DNA of 64,000 bases from Modestobacter sp. VKM Ac-2985 (GCF_026967925.1 NZ_JAPVBI010000002.1:310001-374000), one strand, 5' to 3'. Shown: positions 16,982 through 25,484, counted from the first letter of the stretch. Translations and numbers: made by a program. The notes: generated by a model from the sequence alone, not told the origin.

Positions 16982-17104
16982 GAACGGTAGGGGACCGCGC
17001 CCGCCGTGTTCGTGGGCGCCCCTGGGTCGCGTGATCTACCGTTCGGCGACTGCTGCGTTCGCAGTGCAGGCCGGTCGGTCGGTGAGGACAGGAGGTGACG
17101 GCAG

Positions 17105-17956
17105 GTGCTCGTGCTCGACAGCGCTGCCGTCTCCACCCGCGGCCCCCGCCCGGACAACCAGGACTCCGCGGTCGCCGGCCCCCAGTTGATCGGCATCGCC
17201 GACGGGGTGGGCGGCAACGTCGGTGGTGCGGTCGCCTCCTCGCTGGTGGTCAACTGGCTGGCCCCACTGGCCAACGGCAGCACTGGCGAGGGTGCGGACG
17301 ACCCGGTGCGGATCGTGGCCAGCGCGAACGAGCGGATCCGGGCCGCCTACACCGAGCGCCCGCGGCTGCGGACGATGGCGACCACGATGACCGTGCTGCA
17401 CGTCGACGCCGAGGGGCTGGCCCTGCTGCACATCGGCGACTCCCGCGGTTACCTGCTCCAGGACGGCGAGCTGCAGCAGGTCAGCACCGACCACACCCTG
17501 GTGCAGGCGCTGATCGACGCCGGCTCGCTCACGCCGGCCGAGGCGAAGGTGCACCCCCAGCGGTCGGCGGTCTACGCGGCGCTGCACGGCGCGGACGACG
17601 ACGTGGCCGCGGTCGACGTGCTGCGGCTGGACGCGCGCGCCGGTGACCGGGTGATGGTCTGCTCCGACGGGCTGTCCGACGTCGTCCCGCCGGCGGTGCT
17701 GTGCGACCTGCTGGCCGCCGAGGGCACGCCCGCCGAGGCCGCCGCACGCCTGCGGGACGCCGCGCTGGCCGGGCCGCCCACCGACAACATCACCGTCGTC
17801 GTCGCCGACGTCCTGGAGGCGGTGTCGGACGGCGGCCCGGTCCGGGTGTGCACGTTCGGCGCCGCCACCGAGCTCCGCGAGGAGACCGCCGAGGCGCTGG
17901 AGGCCGTCTGGCCCGGCCCGGTGCCGGTCGGTCTGGTCCAGCACCGCCCCCGCTGA
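17105..17956 (+). CDS. PP2C-family serine/threonine protein phosphatase
   Basis: A 283-residue metal-dependent phosphatase of the PP2C/PstP type. All metal-binding motifs are seen: RPDNQD (residues 15-20), GIADGVGG (about 31-37), LHIGDSRGYL, VMVCSDGLSDVV and the C-terminal DNITVVVADVL. There is no membrane segment or sensor domain, so it is a free catalytic domain. The last 45 residues are an extension of unknown role. Ribosome site AGGAGGTGA at 17089-17097 fixes GTG 17105. No kinase gene is adjacent. It converges with the radical SAM gene 16 bp away with no clear terminator. Confidence 0.92.
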   Translation: MLVLDSAAVSTRGPRPDNQDSAVAGPQLIGIADGVGGNVGGAVASSLVVNWLAPLANGSTGEGADDPVRIVASANERIRAAYTERPRLRTMATTMTVLHVDAEGLALLHIGDSRGYLLQDGELQQVSTDHTLVQALIDAGSLTPAEAKVHPQRSAVYAALHGADDDVAAVDVLRLDARAGDRVMVCSDGLSDVVPPAVLCDLLAAEGTPAEAAARLRDAALAGPPTDNITVVVADVLEAVSDGGPVRVCTFGAATELREETAEALEAVWPGPVPVGLVQHRPR

Positions 17957-17972
17957 GCGCCTCGTCCCTGCC

Positions 17973-19118
17973 TCACGTCCAGTAGAGCAACCGGGCGGCG
18001 GGCAGCCGGTCGGCGATCGCGTCGGTGAACCAGCTCCGCAGCTCGGTCATGGTGTCCCGCGGGTAGACGTGCTTCACGGCCCCGAACTTGCCGCGCTTGG
18101 TGGTCCGGACGTCCTCGTCCATCTCCAGCTTCGTGCGCGGGTACCAGTCGGTCAGCGTGGCCTTGCTGCCCGGCGTGAACCGGTGGGTGATGCACTCGAC
18201 GGTGAGATCGGTACCGGTGGGGAGCGCCGCGGCGACGTCGTCCAGCAGCTGGCCGTACTCCTCTCGCCAGCCCTCGCCGGGCATGATCGGGGCGATGGTC
18301 AGGCCGACGGGGTAGCCGGCGGCGGCCACCGCGCCCAGGGCGGCGATGCGGCCGGCGACCGGCGAGGTCGCCCCTTCGAAGCGGCGGGCCACCGAGGCGG
18401 CGTTCAGCGAGAAGCGCAGCCGGGTCCGGCCGCCGTGCGGCAGGTCGAGCAGGCCGGCGACGTCGTCGAACTTGGTGGTGGCCCGCAGCTGCACCGGCCC
18501 GGCCCAGTCGTGGGTGCCGAAGTGCCTGATCGCCGTGGCCAGCCCGCCGGTCAGGTGCTCCAGCGCCAGGGGGTCGGTGTAGCACGAGGCCTCAAATGTC
18601 GTCCCCTCGCCGGCGCGGGCAGCGGACCCGGAGGTGACGGTGCCGTGCCCGACACAGCCGTCCAGGCCCGCCAGGGCCTCGTCGAGGTCGGCGTACACCC
18701 GGGTGATCGGCGGCCCGGACAGCGAGCCGGCCAGGTAGCAGTACTGGCAGTGCGCCGGGCAGCCCTGCGCGAGGTCGAACCGCCAGTCGGCCGAGGGGGC
18801 GATCGGCTGCAGCCGGCGCAGCGAGGGCGGCGGCACCACCAGTGCCAACGTCTGCTTGGCCGCCATGAACGCCGCCCGGTCGCCGTCGCCGCGCAGGGCG
18901 GGCAGCCGGTCGCCGCGCAGCAGTTCGATGTCGCTGACCCCCGCGGCCTCCAGCTGGGCCAGCACCCGCTGCCCGTACGGGCGTTCGGCCGCGGAACGGG
19001 TGACGAGGACCCGGGACGGCGTCCACAGCCGGGTCGGCGTGGGAGCCGTGACAGGTCGAACGGCGAGCGGGGCGGCGGGGAGCGGGGAGCTGGTGGGAGC
19101 GGTGCGCGCGGTGGGCAT
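17973..19118 (-). CDS. SplB-like radical SAM protein
   Basis: A 381-residue radical S-adenosylmethionine protein. The 4Fe-4S motif is C120-x3-C124-x2-C127 (CPAHCQYCYLAG), followed by YTDPLALEHLTGGL and LRFSLNAASVARRFE. This arrangement matches the spore photoproduct lyase/Rv2578c-like group. True SplB repairs the spore photoproduct in endospore DNA; in actinobacteria without endospores the substrate is unknown. I place the start at ATG 19118; the frame stays open for another 1 kb upstream, but that stretch is the HNH gene read in the wrong frame. The Pro/Ala/Thr-rich first 30 residues look disordered. Confidence 0.85.
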   Translation of the reverse strand: MPTARTAPTSSPLPAAPLAVRPVTAPTPTRLWTPSRVLVTRSAAERPYGQRVLAQLEAAGVSDIELLRGDRLPALRGDGDRAAFMAAKQTLALVVPPPSLRRLQPIAPSADWRFDLAQGCPAHCQYCYLAGSLSGPPITRVYADLDEALAGLDGCVGHGTVTSGSAARAGEGTTFEASCYTDPLALEHLTGGLATAIRHFGTHDWAGPVQLRATTKFDDVAGLLDLPHGGRTRLRFSLNAASVARRFEGATSPVAGRIAALGAVAAAGYPVGLTIAPIMPGEGWREEYGQLLDDVAAALPTGTDLTVECITHRFTPGSKATLTDWYPRTKLEMDEDVRTTKRGKFGAVKHVYPRDTMTELRSWFTDAIADRLPAARLLYWT

Positions 19119-19156
19119 CGCCTGGTGCAACGGCCCCCGGACGGCCGTCCTTCCGC

Positions 19157-20617
19157 TCAGGCGGCGCGTCGCCGGACGAGGTCGCGATGTGCCATCAGCG
19201 CCCAGACGACGTGCCGCAGGTCCATCCGCTCGCCGTCGGAGGGGAGGGCCGAGGGCAGCAGGTGCGCGGACGGGAGCAGTGACGTCAGCCCGTCCGGGGC
19301 GGTCCCGCGGAACCGCTCCCCGGTGTCGGACCACGGGCGCCCGCCGTCCGGGGTGACGGCGACCAGCCGGCCGCCGCGCCGGCTGAGCGCCAGGTCGTGG
19401 TCGTGGACGAGCCCGTGGTCGACGTCGCAGAGCAGGACGAGGTTGGAGACGTCGGTGCGGCCGCCGTGCAGCCAGTGTCGCAGGTGGTGGGCGTGCAGAC
19501 GTTCCGGCCGCGTCTCCTCGCAGCCCGGTCGCGCACAGCCGCCGTCGCGCAGCAGCAGTGCGCGGCGCTGGGCGCGGGTGGCGTATCGCCGCGACCGGCC
19601 CTGGGCCAGCACCTCGGGGCCGTCGGTGACGATCGCGGTGACGGCCGCGTCGCAGGCCAGCCGACGCGCCTGCGCAGGCGTGAGGGCCGGACCGCCTTCC
19701 AGCGCGGCCCGCCCGGCGGCCTCGTCGTCGGCGAGCACCGCGGCGTCCACGACGACGACCACCTCGCGACGGGGCGGGTCCCCGGCGCGGCGGTCGGCGT
19801 CGGCCGCCGCCGCGGCCAGCTGGGTCATCGCTCGGCAGCGGCGCTCGGTGGTCACGGCCAGCGGCTCCGCCTCGTCCTCGGCCGGGGGATCGCCGGTGGC
19901 ACGTCCTCCCGCGGCGGGGACGCCGGTGGAGGCCGCCTGACCGTCCCCAGCCGGTTCGGGACCGCCGGCCAGGGCGGCCCGGGCGCGGCGACGGGCGGCC
20001 CGCTCCCGGCGGGCGTCCCGTTCGGCGAGCGACTCGATCGCGGCGAGGAACTCGGCGCCCTGCTCGGCCTCCATCCGCACCTGCACCGAGACCATCCCGT
20101 CGTCCTCGGTCCACCAGGAGAACCGTCGCCGGTCGGCGACCCGGCCCGCGTCGACGTCGTCGGCCCGGCGCCAGGCCCGCACGGTGCGCTCCACCTGGGA
20201 GGCGGTGGCGTGCCGGGCGAACTCGACGAGCTCGGCCTCGGTGCCCGGTTCGGCGACCCGGGTCAGTGCGCGCACCTTCGAGTAGGAGAGCTCACCGGCG
20301 GAGAAGGCGGCGCTGGTGAGTGGCAGCGCACGCAGTGCCCGCGCCACGCGGACGTGTTGCCGGGCCGTCCCCGGCGTCAGCGCGCACTTCCAGGCCAGCC
20401 AGTGCGCGCACGAGGTGATGCCGACGCCTCCCCAGCCCTCCCGCTCGTCGAACTCGGCGACCAGCCGCAACCAGGAGGCCGACGCCGCCGCCAGCTGCAC
20501 CGCGCCGGCGCAGATCCGATCACCGAGCGCTTCGATCGGCTCCATCGGCTCGATCGAGTCGGTGGTGACGAGGGGGGCGACGGGCAGCGGCAGCGGAGTG
20601 ATCAGCTTCTCGATCAT
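19157..20617 (-). CDS. DUF222 (13E12-repeat) HNH endonuclease-family protein
   Basis: A 486-residue protein of the actinobacterial 13E12/DUF222 group. The N-terminal two thirds (about 25-330) is the helical DUF222 region, with WLAWKCALTPGTARQHVRVARAL. An Ala/Arg-rich low-complexity linker lies at about 200-245, and the C-terminal HNH domain contains GGCARPGCEE, LHAHHLRHWLHGGRTDVSNL and CDVDHGLVHD (His and Asn ligands present). 13E12 family genes of M. tuberculosis include LexA-regulated members, and here a LexA-like box overlaps the start codon (20610-20625). Biochemical role unknown. Intact in length. Confidence 0.9.
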   Translation of the reverse strand: MIEKLITPLPLPVAPLVTTDSIEPMEPIEALGDRICAGAVQLAAASASWLRLVAEFDEREGWGGVGITSCAHWLAWKCALTPGTARQHVRVARALRALPLTSAAFSAGELSYSKVRALTRVAEPGTEAELVEFARHATASQVERTVRAWRRADDVDAGRVADRRRFSWWTEDDGMVSVQVRMEAEQGAEFLAAIESLAERDARRERAARRRARAALAGGPEPAGDGQAASTGVPAAGGRATGDPPAEDEAEPLAVTTERRCRAMTQLAAAAADADRRAGDPPRREVVVVVDAAVLADDEAAGRAALEGGPALTPAQARRLACDAAVTAIVTDGPEVLAQGRSRRYATRAQRRALLLRDGGCARPGCEETRPERLHAHHLRHWLHGGRTDVSNLVLLCDVDHGLVHDHDLALSRRGGRLVAVTPDGGRPWSDTGERFRGTAPDGLTSLLPSAHLLPSALPSDGERMDLRHVVWALMAHRDLVRRRAA

Positions 20618-20625
20618 GTGTTCGA
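20610..20625. promoter_or_regulatory. LexA-like SOS box over the HNH gene start
   Basis: TCGATCATGTGTTCGA: one mismatch to TCGAAC-N4-GTTCGA, with the four central bases fitting RNRY. It covers the ATG (complement of 20615-20617) of the 13E12/HNH gene. LexA control of 13E12-family genes is established in M. tuberculosis. Confidence 0.6.
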
Positions 20626-20666
20626 ACGTAGGGGAGACCGCTGACAGAAGTGCAGCTCGGTCGCGC

Positions 20667-20690
20667 GTGACGGTTCCGCGGAACCGTCAC
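20667..20690. promoter_or_regulatory. 24-bp perfect palindrome in a divergent intergenic region
   Basis: Half-site GTGACGGTTCCG is followed directly by its exact reverse complement. It lies between the divergent HNH gene (start 20617) and VOC gene (start 20768), where a dimeric repressor site would be expected. It has no loop, so a terminator role is less likely. Confidence 0.5.
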
Positions 20691-20767
20691 GGCGGACATG
20701 GTCCGAGGATGCAGTGGTGCAGCGCGGTCAGCGAGGATGACGCCACCGACCGAACCGAGGGGGTGTC

Positions 20768-21151
20768 ATGGCCGCATCAGCTGGCCCGGACTTCAGGGGT
20801 GGCCGCAACATCGCCATGAAGGTGCCGCCCCACCAGTGGGAAGAGACCGTCCGGTTCTACCGGGAGACCCTCGGGCTGCGGGAGCTGGCCAACCCGTTCG
20901 ACACCGGTCCGGAGTCGGTGGGCTTCGAGTTCGGCGCCAACCGGCTGTGGATCGACCGGGTCCCCGGCGTGAGCCAGGCGGAACTCTGGCTGCAGGTGAC
21001 GACCGAGGACACCGCAGCCGCGGCCGACCGCCTGGCGGCCCACGGAGTGGCCCGCTGCGACGAGATCGAGCCACTGGGCACCACGGCAGCCTTCTGGATC
21101 ACCAGTCCGGCCAGCATCGTGCACCTGGTGTCGGCGCCCGATCGGGACTGA
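20768..21151 (+). CDS. VOC-family (glyoxalase/bleomycin resistance-like) protein
   Basis: A 127-residue single-module vicinal-oxygen-chelate protein. It has the beta-alpha-beta-beta-beta pattern: WEETVRFYRETLGLRELA, FEFGANRLWIDRV, a DTAAAADRLAAHGVA helix and FWITSPASIVHLVSAP. Metal ligands are not all evident, so it may bind rather than transform its ligand. ATG 20768 is preceded by GAGGGGG at good distance. It converges with exonuclease III, 6 bp away. Substrate unknown. Confidence 0.85.
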   Translation: MAASAGPDFRGGRNIAMKVPPHQWEETVRFYRETLGLRELANPFDTGPESVGFEFGANRLWIDRVPGVSQAELWLQVTTEDTAAAADRLAAHGVARCDEIEPLGTTAAFWITSPASIVHLVSAPDRD

Positions 21152-21157
21152 GCTGGC

Positions 21158-21961
21158 TCAGTCGGCCAGGTCGACGACGACCGGGGCGTGGTCGCTGGCG
21201 CCCTTGCCCTTGCGCTCCTCGCGGTCGATCCTGCCTCCGGTGACCCGCTGCGCCAGCGCCGGCGAGCCGAGCACGAAGTCGATCCGCATGCCCTCGCGGC
21301 GGGGGAAGCGGAGCTGGGTGTAGTCCCAGTAGGTGTAGACCCCCGGCCCGGGCGTGTACGGCCGGACGACATCGGTGAAGCCGGCCTCGACCACGCCCCG
21401 GAACGCGGCCCGCTCGGGCTCGGACACGTGCGTGGAGGAGCTGAACACCGAGATGTCCCAGACGTCGTCGTCCTGCGGGGCGATGTTCCAGTCGCCGACC
21501 AGCGCCACCTGCGCCTCGGCGTCCTCGGTGAGCCATCCGCCGGCGTGCACCCGCAGCGCCTCCAGCCACTCGAGCTTGTACTGCAGGTGCGGGTCGGTCA
21601 GCGTGCGGCCGTTGGGCACGTACAGGCTCCACACCCGGACCCCGCCGCAGACCGCACCGAGTGCACGGGCCTCCTGGGCGGGCTCCACGCCCTCCTTCGA
21701 CGACCACGAGGGCATGCTGGGGAAGCCGACCTGGACGTCGCTGATCCCGACTCGGGAGAGCAGCGCGACGCCGTTCCACTGCGAGTGGCCGACGTGGGCG
21801 ACGTCGTAGCCCAGCGCCCGGAACCGGTCTTCCGGGAACTGCTCGTCCTTGCACTTGGTCTCCTGCAGCGCCAGGACGTCGCAGTCACTGCGCTGCAGCC
21901 AGGCCTCCACCCGGTCGACTCGGCTGCGGATGGAGTTGACGTTCCAGGTGGCCAGGCGCAC
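21158..21961 (-). CDS. xth: exodeoxyribonuclease III (AP endonuclease)
   Basis: A 267-residue member of the ExoIII/AP endonuclease family, acting in base excision repair. Conserved blocks are LATWNVNSIRSR (residues 3-14), LALQETKCKDEQFP (metal-binding Glu), YVPNGR, VGDWNIAP (catalytic Asp and Asn), RIDFVLGSP and the C-terminal GASDHAPVVV (catalytic His). I place the start at GTG 21961 directly before the first motif; the frame remains open far upstream but overlaps the desaturase gene. The spacing to the desaturase gene is 32 bp, so they may share a transcript. Confidence 0.94.
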   Translation of the reverse strand: MRLATWNVNSIRSRVDRVEAWLQRSDCDVLALQETKCKDEQFPEDRFRALGYDVAHVGHSQWNGVALLSRVGISDVQVGFPSMPSWSSKEGVEPAQEARALGAVCGGVRVWSLYVPNGRTLTDPHLQYKLEWLEALRVHAGGWLTEDAEAQVALVGDWNIAPQDDDVWDISVFSSSTHVSEPERAAFRGVVEAGFTDVVRPYTPGPGVYTYWDYTQLRFPRREGMRIDFVLGSPALAQRVTGGRIDREERKGKGASDHAPVVVDLAD

Positions 21962-21993
21962 GGGTGCCGAGCCTAGGTGAGGCTCGCTCCCCG

Positions 21994-22956
21994 TCAGGCC
22001 TGGGGCAGGGGGGTGAGCGGGGTGTCCTGGCGGGCCTGCACGCGGGCGCGCATCCGGTCCCGGCTCTCCACGAACTTGGTGGCCTGGGCGTCGAGGCCGA
22101 CCAGGAACCGGGCGAGCTCCTCGCGGGCCTGCTCGCCCTCGGGGCCGAGGTTGGTGCGCTCGAACACCTTCCACGCGCGCAGCACGGGCTGGATGACCTC
22201 GTCGTGGTGCAGACGCAGGTCGTAGATGCCGGCCTTGGCGATGAGCACGGAGTTCTTCCGGAAACCGGCCATGGTGGCGCCGGGCATCTCGAAGCGCATC
22301 ACCTCGTCGGCGACCGCCCGCATGGTCTTGTCCGGCTCGATCTCGAAGGCCGCGGAGACGATGTTCCGGTAGAAGACCATGTGCAGGTTCTCGTCCTTGG
22401 CGATCCGGGCGAGGAGCTGGTCGGCGATCGGGTCGCCGGTGGCCTTGCCGGTGTTGCGGTGGCTCACCCGCGTGGCGAGCTCCTGGAACGAGACGTAGGC
22501 GACCGCCTCGAGGGGGGTCTTGTCGCCGGAGTCGTAGCCCGAGGTCATGTAGTCCATCCGGGCCCGCTCGAGCTCGACGGGGTCGACCCCGCGGGTGACG
22601 ACGAGGTAGTCGCGCAGCGCGACGCCGTGCCGGTTCTCCTCCGCCGTCCAGCGGCCGACCCACGTGCCCCAGGCGCCGTCGCGGCCGAAGCGGGTGGCGA
22701 TCTCCCGGTGGTAGCTGGGGAGGTTGTCCTCGGTGAGCAGGTTGGTGAACATCGCCGCCTTGGCGGTCTCGTCCAGCCGGGACTGCTCCGGCGACCAGTC
22801 CTCGCCGCCGAGGAAGGCGAAGTCCCGTCCCTGCGACCACGGGACGTAGTCGTGGGGGTGCCATTCCTGCGCCAGCCCGATGTGGCGGTTCAGGTTCTCC
22901 TCCACCACCGGCTCGAGCTCGCTGAGCAGTGCTGCCTCGCGCGACGTGTGGGACAC
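21994..22956 (-). CDS. acyl-ACP desaturase (ferritin-like di-iron)
   Basis: A 320-residue stearoyl-ACP desaturase-type enzyme (mycobacterial DesA-like) that introduces a double bond into ACP-bound acyl chains. The two di-iron motifs are visible: EENRHG (E-x2-H) and DENLHMVF (E-x2-H), each on a long helix, with earlier Glu ligands in the LEPVVEENLNRH region. GTG 22956 has a strong ribosome site (GAGGAGG) 6 nt upstream. Soluble, no membrane helix. Electron donor genes are not nearby. The 245-bp gap to the divergent LCP gene holds no motif I can name. Confidence 0.92.
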   Translation of the reverse strand: MSHTSREAALLSELEPVVEENLNRHIGLAQEWHPHDYVPWSQGRDFAFLGGEDWSPEQSRLDETAKAAMFTNLLTEDNLPSYHREIATRFGRDGAWGTWVGRWTAEENRHGVALRDYLVVTRGVDPVELERARMDYMTSGYDSGDKTPLEAVAYVSFQELATRVSHRNTGKATGDPIADQLLARIAKDENLHMVFYRNIVSAAFEIEPDKTMRAVADEVMRFEMPGATMAGFRKNSVLIAKAGIYDLRLHHDEVIQPVLRAWKVFERTNLGPEGEQAREELARFLVGLDAQATKFVESRDRMRARVQARQDTPLTPLPQA

Positions 22957-23201
22957 GATCGACCTCCTCGGTCCGGTACTTGCGATGTGGTGATCCACGC
23001 GGACCGTGCCGACGTGCGGTGGCCGACTGCGGTCGCGTCTGACCCTTCCGTACCCGGGGGTGACCGCACCAGACATCGAGGTGTGACCGGGCACACGGCC
23101 TGCGCTCCCGGGGGTGAGGCCGTCCGCCGAGCCCGTGATCCGAGGCCGAAACGGTGCGATCATGGCCGGATGACCGGATCCGCGATGCACGGGGCTGCCG
23201 C

Positions 23202-24791
23202 GTGAGCGACGAACCAGCGACCCGGCAGGGCGGTCGGCACGGCAGGCGGAGAGGTCCCCACACCGTCCGTGGCTTCGGCCCGGCCCTGCTGTTCACCGTG
23301 GTCGGTGCCCTGGTCCCCGGCTCCGCCTTCCTGGCCACCGGGCGGCGCCGGCTCGGTGCGGTGGTCGTCGTCGTGTTCATGGTCCTGCTCGGTGGGGTGG
23401 CCTACCTGGCCACCACGGGTCTGCGCGACGTGATCGCGGTGGCCGTCGACTCGACGGCCCTGCGGTGGGTGATCGGCGGCATCGTCGCTCTCGCGGTGGC
23501 CTGGCTGCTCGTCGTGCTGATCGGTTACGCCCTGCTGTTGCCGCGCCGTACGCGAGCATGGCAACACGTGCTCGGCGCGGTCGTCGTCCTGACCCTGTGC
23601 GCGGGGGTGGTCATGCCCGCCGTGTGGGCCGTGCGGATCGCCGATGCCCAGGCCCAGCTGCTCGACAACGTGTTCGCCGACCGGGAGAGCGCCACGGTCA
23701 CCGACTCCTCCGACGACCCCGACCCCTTCGGTGACCGGGAGGAGGTCAACTTCCTGCTGCTGGGCGGGGACGGCGGCGAGGGCCGCGAGGGCGTGCGCAC
23801 CGACACGGTGATCGTCGCCAACGTGCAGACCGACACCGGCGCCACCACGCTGTTCAGCCTGCCCCGCAACCTGCAGGAGCTCCCCTTCCCCGAGGACAGT
23901 CCGCTGGGCGAGGTCTACCCCGACGGCTTCGACGCCGGGTCCGAGGCCGAGTCCATCCTGAACGCCGTCTACCGCAACGGCCCGGCCTGGTACCCCGACG
24001 TCCTCGGCCCGACCGATGACCCCGGCGCGGACTTCCTGAAGCTCGGCGTCGGCGAGGCCCTCGGCCTGGAGATCGACTACTTCGTGCTGGTCAACCTGGA
24101 CGGCTTCAGCCGGCTGGTCGACGCGCTCGGGGGCATCGACGTGAACGTCAACTACTACGTGCCGATCGGTGGCGAGCCGACGCTCGGGATCCTGCCGGAC
24201 GACTACATCGCGCCCGGCCCGGACCAGCACATGGACGGCACCCGGGCCCTGGACTACGCGCGCGGCCGGTTCGGCCTCTCCGACTACCAGCGCATGGACC
24301 GCCAGCGGTGCGTGATCGGCGCGATCGTCGACGCCGCCAACCCGGTCACCCTGCTCACCCGGTTCCAGCAGCTGGCCGCGACCACCCAGGACATCGTGTC
24401 CACCGACGTGCCCCAGTCCCGCCTGGACGAGCTCGTCGACCTGGCGTTCGAGGTCAAGGACGCCGAGATCCGGAGCGTCGTCTTCGACGACACGGTGATC
24501 GACCCGGCCTACCCGGACTACGACCGGATCCGCGCGTTGGTGCAGCAGGCGCTGGACGGCCCGTCGGACACCCCGTCCGCGGACACCTCCTCGCCCGCGG
24601 ACGAGCCCGCGGACGAGCCCGCCGAGAGCGAGCCGGCGGACGACGCGTCCGCGACCTCGTCGCCTGGCGCGACCAGCGCCGCGCCACCAGAGCCGGACCC
24701 GGCCGCCGAGGTCGGTGACGCCTGCGCCTACGACCCGGCACAGGCGCAGGCCGCCCGCGCGGAGGGGGAGCCCCCCACCCGCAACGGCTGA
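23202..24791 (+). CDS. LytR-CpsA-Psr (LCP) family protein
   Basis: A 529-residue LCP protein; this family attaches glycopolymers to peptidoglycan using polyprenyl-linked donors. The N-terminus is cytoplasmic and basic, followed by three or four hydrophobic helices (about 28-140), more than in single-pass LCP proteins. The LCP domain has NFLLLGGDGGEGREGVRTDTVIVANV, TTLFSLPRNLQ and the Arg-containing DYARGRFGLSDYQRMDRQR. The C-terminal 80 residues are Asp/Glu/Ser/Pro-rich and probably disordered. I place the start at GTG 23202. Its stop is 5 bp from the convergent lutC stop, with no terminator between. Confidence 0.9.
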   Translation: MSDEPATRQGGRHGRRRGPHTVRGFGPALLFTVVGALVPGSAFLATGRRRLGAVVVVVFMVLLGGVAYLATTGLRDVIAVAVDSTALRWVIGGIVALAVAWLLVVLIGYALLLPRRTRAWQHVLGAVVVLTLCAGVVMPAVWAVRIADAQAQLLDNVFADRESATVTDSSDDPDPFGDREEVNFLLLGGDGGEGREGVRTDTVIVANVQTDTGATTLFSLPRNLQELPFPEDSPLGEVYPDGFDAGSEAESILNAVYRNGPAWYPDVLGPTDDPGADFLKLGVGEALGLEIDYFVLVNLDGFSRLVDALGGIDVNVNYYVPIGGEPTLGILPDDYIAPGPDQHMDGTRALDYARGRFGLSDYQRMDRQRCVIGAIVDAANPVTLLTRFQQLAATTQDIVSTDVPQSRLDELVDLAFEVKDAEIRSVVFDDTVIDPAYPDYDRIRALVQQALDGPSDTPSADTSSPADEPADEPAESEPADDASATSSPGATSAAPPEPDPAAEVGDACAYDPAQAQAARAEGEPPTRNG

Positions 24792-24796
24792 CGCCG

Positions 24797-25429
24797 TCAG
24801 CCCGCCAGCACGACCAGGAGCGTGCGCGGGCCGTGCACGCCCTCGACCCGCTGCAGCTCGATGTCGCTGGTCGCCGAGGGGCCGCTGACCATCGTCAGCG
24901 GGCGCAGCGGGTCCAGCCGGGCCAGCCCCTCGGGCACGCTGCCCACCACCTGGTCGGCGGTCACCACGCAGACCAGGCAGTCCGGCAGCAGGGACAGCGC
25001 CCGCCGGCCGCAGGCCGGGGAGCCGTCCAGCACCAGGGTGCCGGTCTCGGCGACCGCCACCGCCACGGCGGTGACCGAGGCGGCCCGGTCGGCGAGCTGC
25101 ACCGCCGGCCGGTCGTCGTCGACGTCGCAGCCGGCCGGCCGCCAGTCCTCGGCCAGTCCCGGGGCGACGACGACGTCGCCGGCCGACCACCCGCTGCCCA
25201 GCCCCTGGTCCAGGGCGGCCCGGACGGTGGCGCCCACCTCGGCCGGGGCGCAGCGCAGCACCGTGGCCCGGTAGTCCTCCACCCGGTCGACCAGCAGCTC
25301 CAGCAGCGCCGGGGCGCCGGCCGGGCGGCCATCGGTGAGCCGGTAGTCGCGCACCACCTCCTCCGGCGGCGTCCGGTCCGCCCCCAGGGCCTGGCGCACC
25401 CGGGACAGCACCTCCTCGCGTGCGCTCAC
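24797..25429 (-). CDS. lutC: lactate utilisation protein LutC
   Basis: A 210-residue LUD-domain protein, third component of the LutABC complex that oxidises L-lactate to pyruvate. Typical segments are WSAGDVVVAPGLA, AVAETGTLVLDGSPACGRRALSLLPDCLVCVV and the C-terminal SATSDIELQRVEGVHGPRTLLV. GTG 25429 is chosen because AGGAGG lies 7 nt before it; an in-frame ATG-type start at 25453 would fall inside parS-like site C. It follows lutB on the same strand after 55 bp. Confidence 0.92.
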   Translation of the reverse strand: MSAREEVLSRVRQALGADRTPPEEVVRDYRLTDGRPAGAPALLELLVDRVEDYRATVLRCAPAEVGATVRAALDQGLGSGWSAGDVVVAPGLAEDWRPAGCDVDDDRPAVQLADRAASVTAVAVAVAETGTLVLDGSPACGRRALSLLPDCLVCVVTADQVVGSVPEGLARLDPLRPLTMVSGPSATSDIELQRVEGVHGPRTLLVVLAG

Positions 25430-25446
25430 CGTCGTCCTCCTGTCGT

Positions 25447-25460
25447 GTTGCACGTGGAAC
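25447..25460. promoter_or_regulatory. parS-like ParB-binding site C
   Basis: GTTGCACGTGGAAC, identical to site A and to the reverse complement of site B. It sits in the gap between lutB and lutC. Confidence 0.8.
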
Positions 25461-25484
25461 GTCGGCCCGTGGCGCCCTGCCCGG

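Noticed and set aside
17973-20114. A single 713-residue open frame on the - strand that would fuse an Arg/Pro-rich region to the radical SAM protein
   Set aside because: The first 330 codons overlap the well-supported HNH/13E12 gene in another frame and have low-complexity composition. The radical SAM domain starts cleanly at ATG 19118.
21158-23380. A 740-residue open frame joining a basic region to exonuclease III
   Set aside because: The upstream part is the desaturase gene read in the wrong frame. Exonuclease III motifs begin right after GTG 21961.
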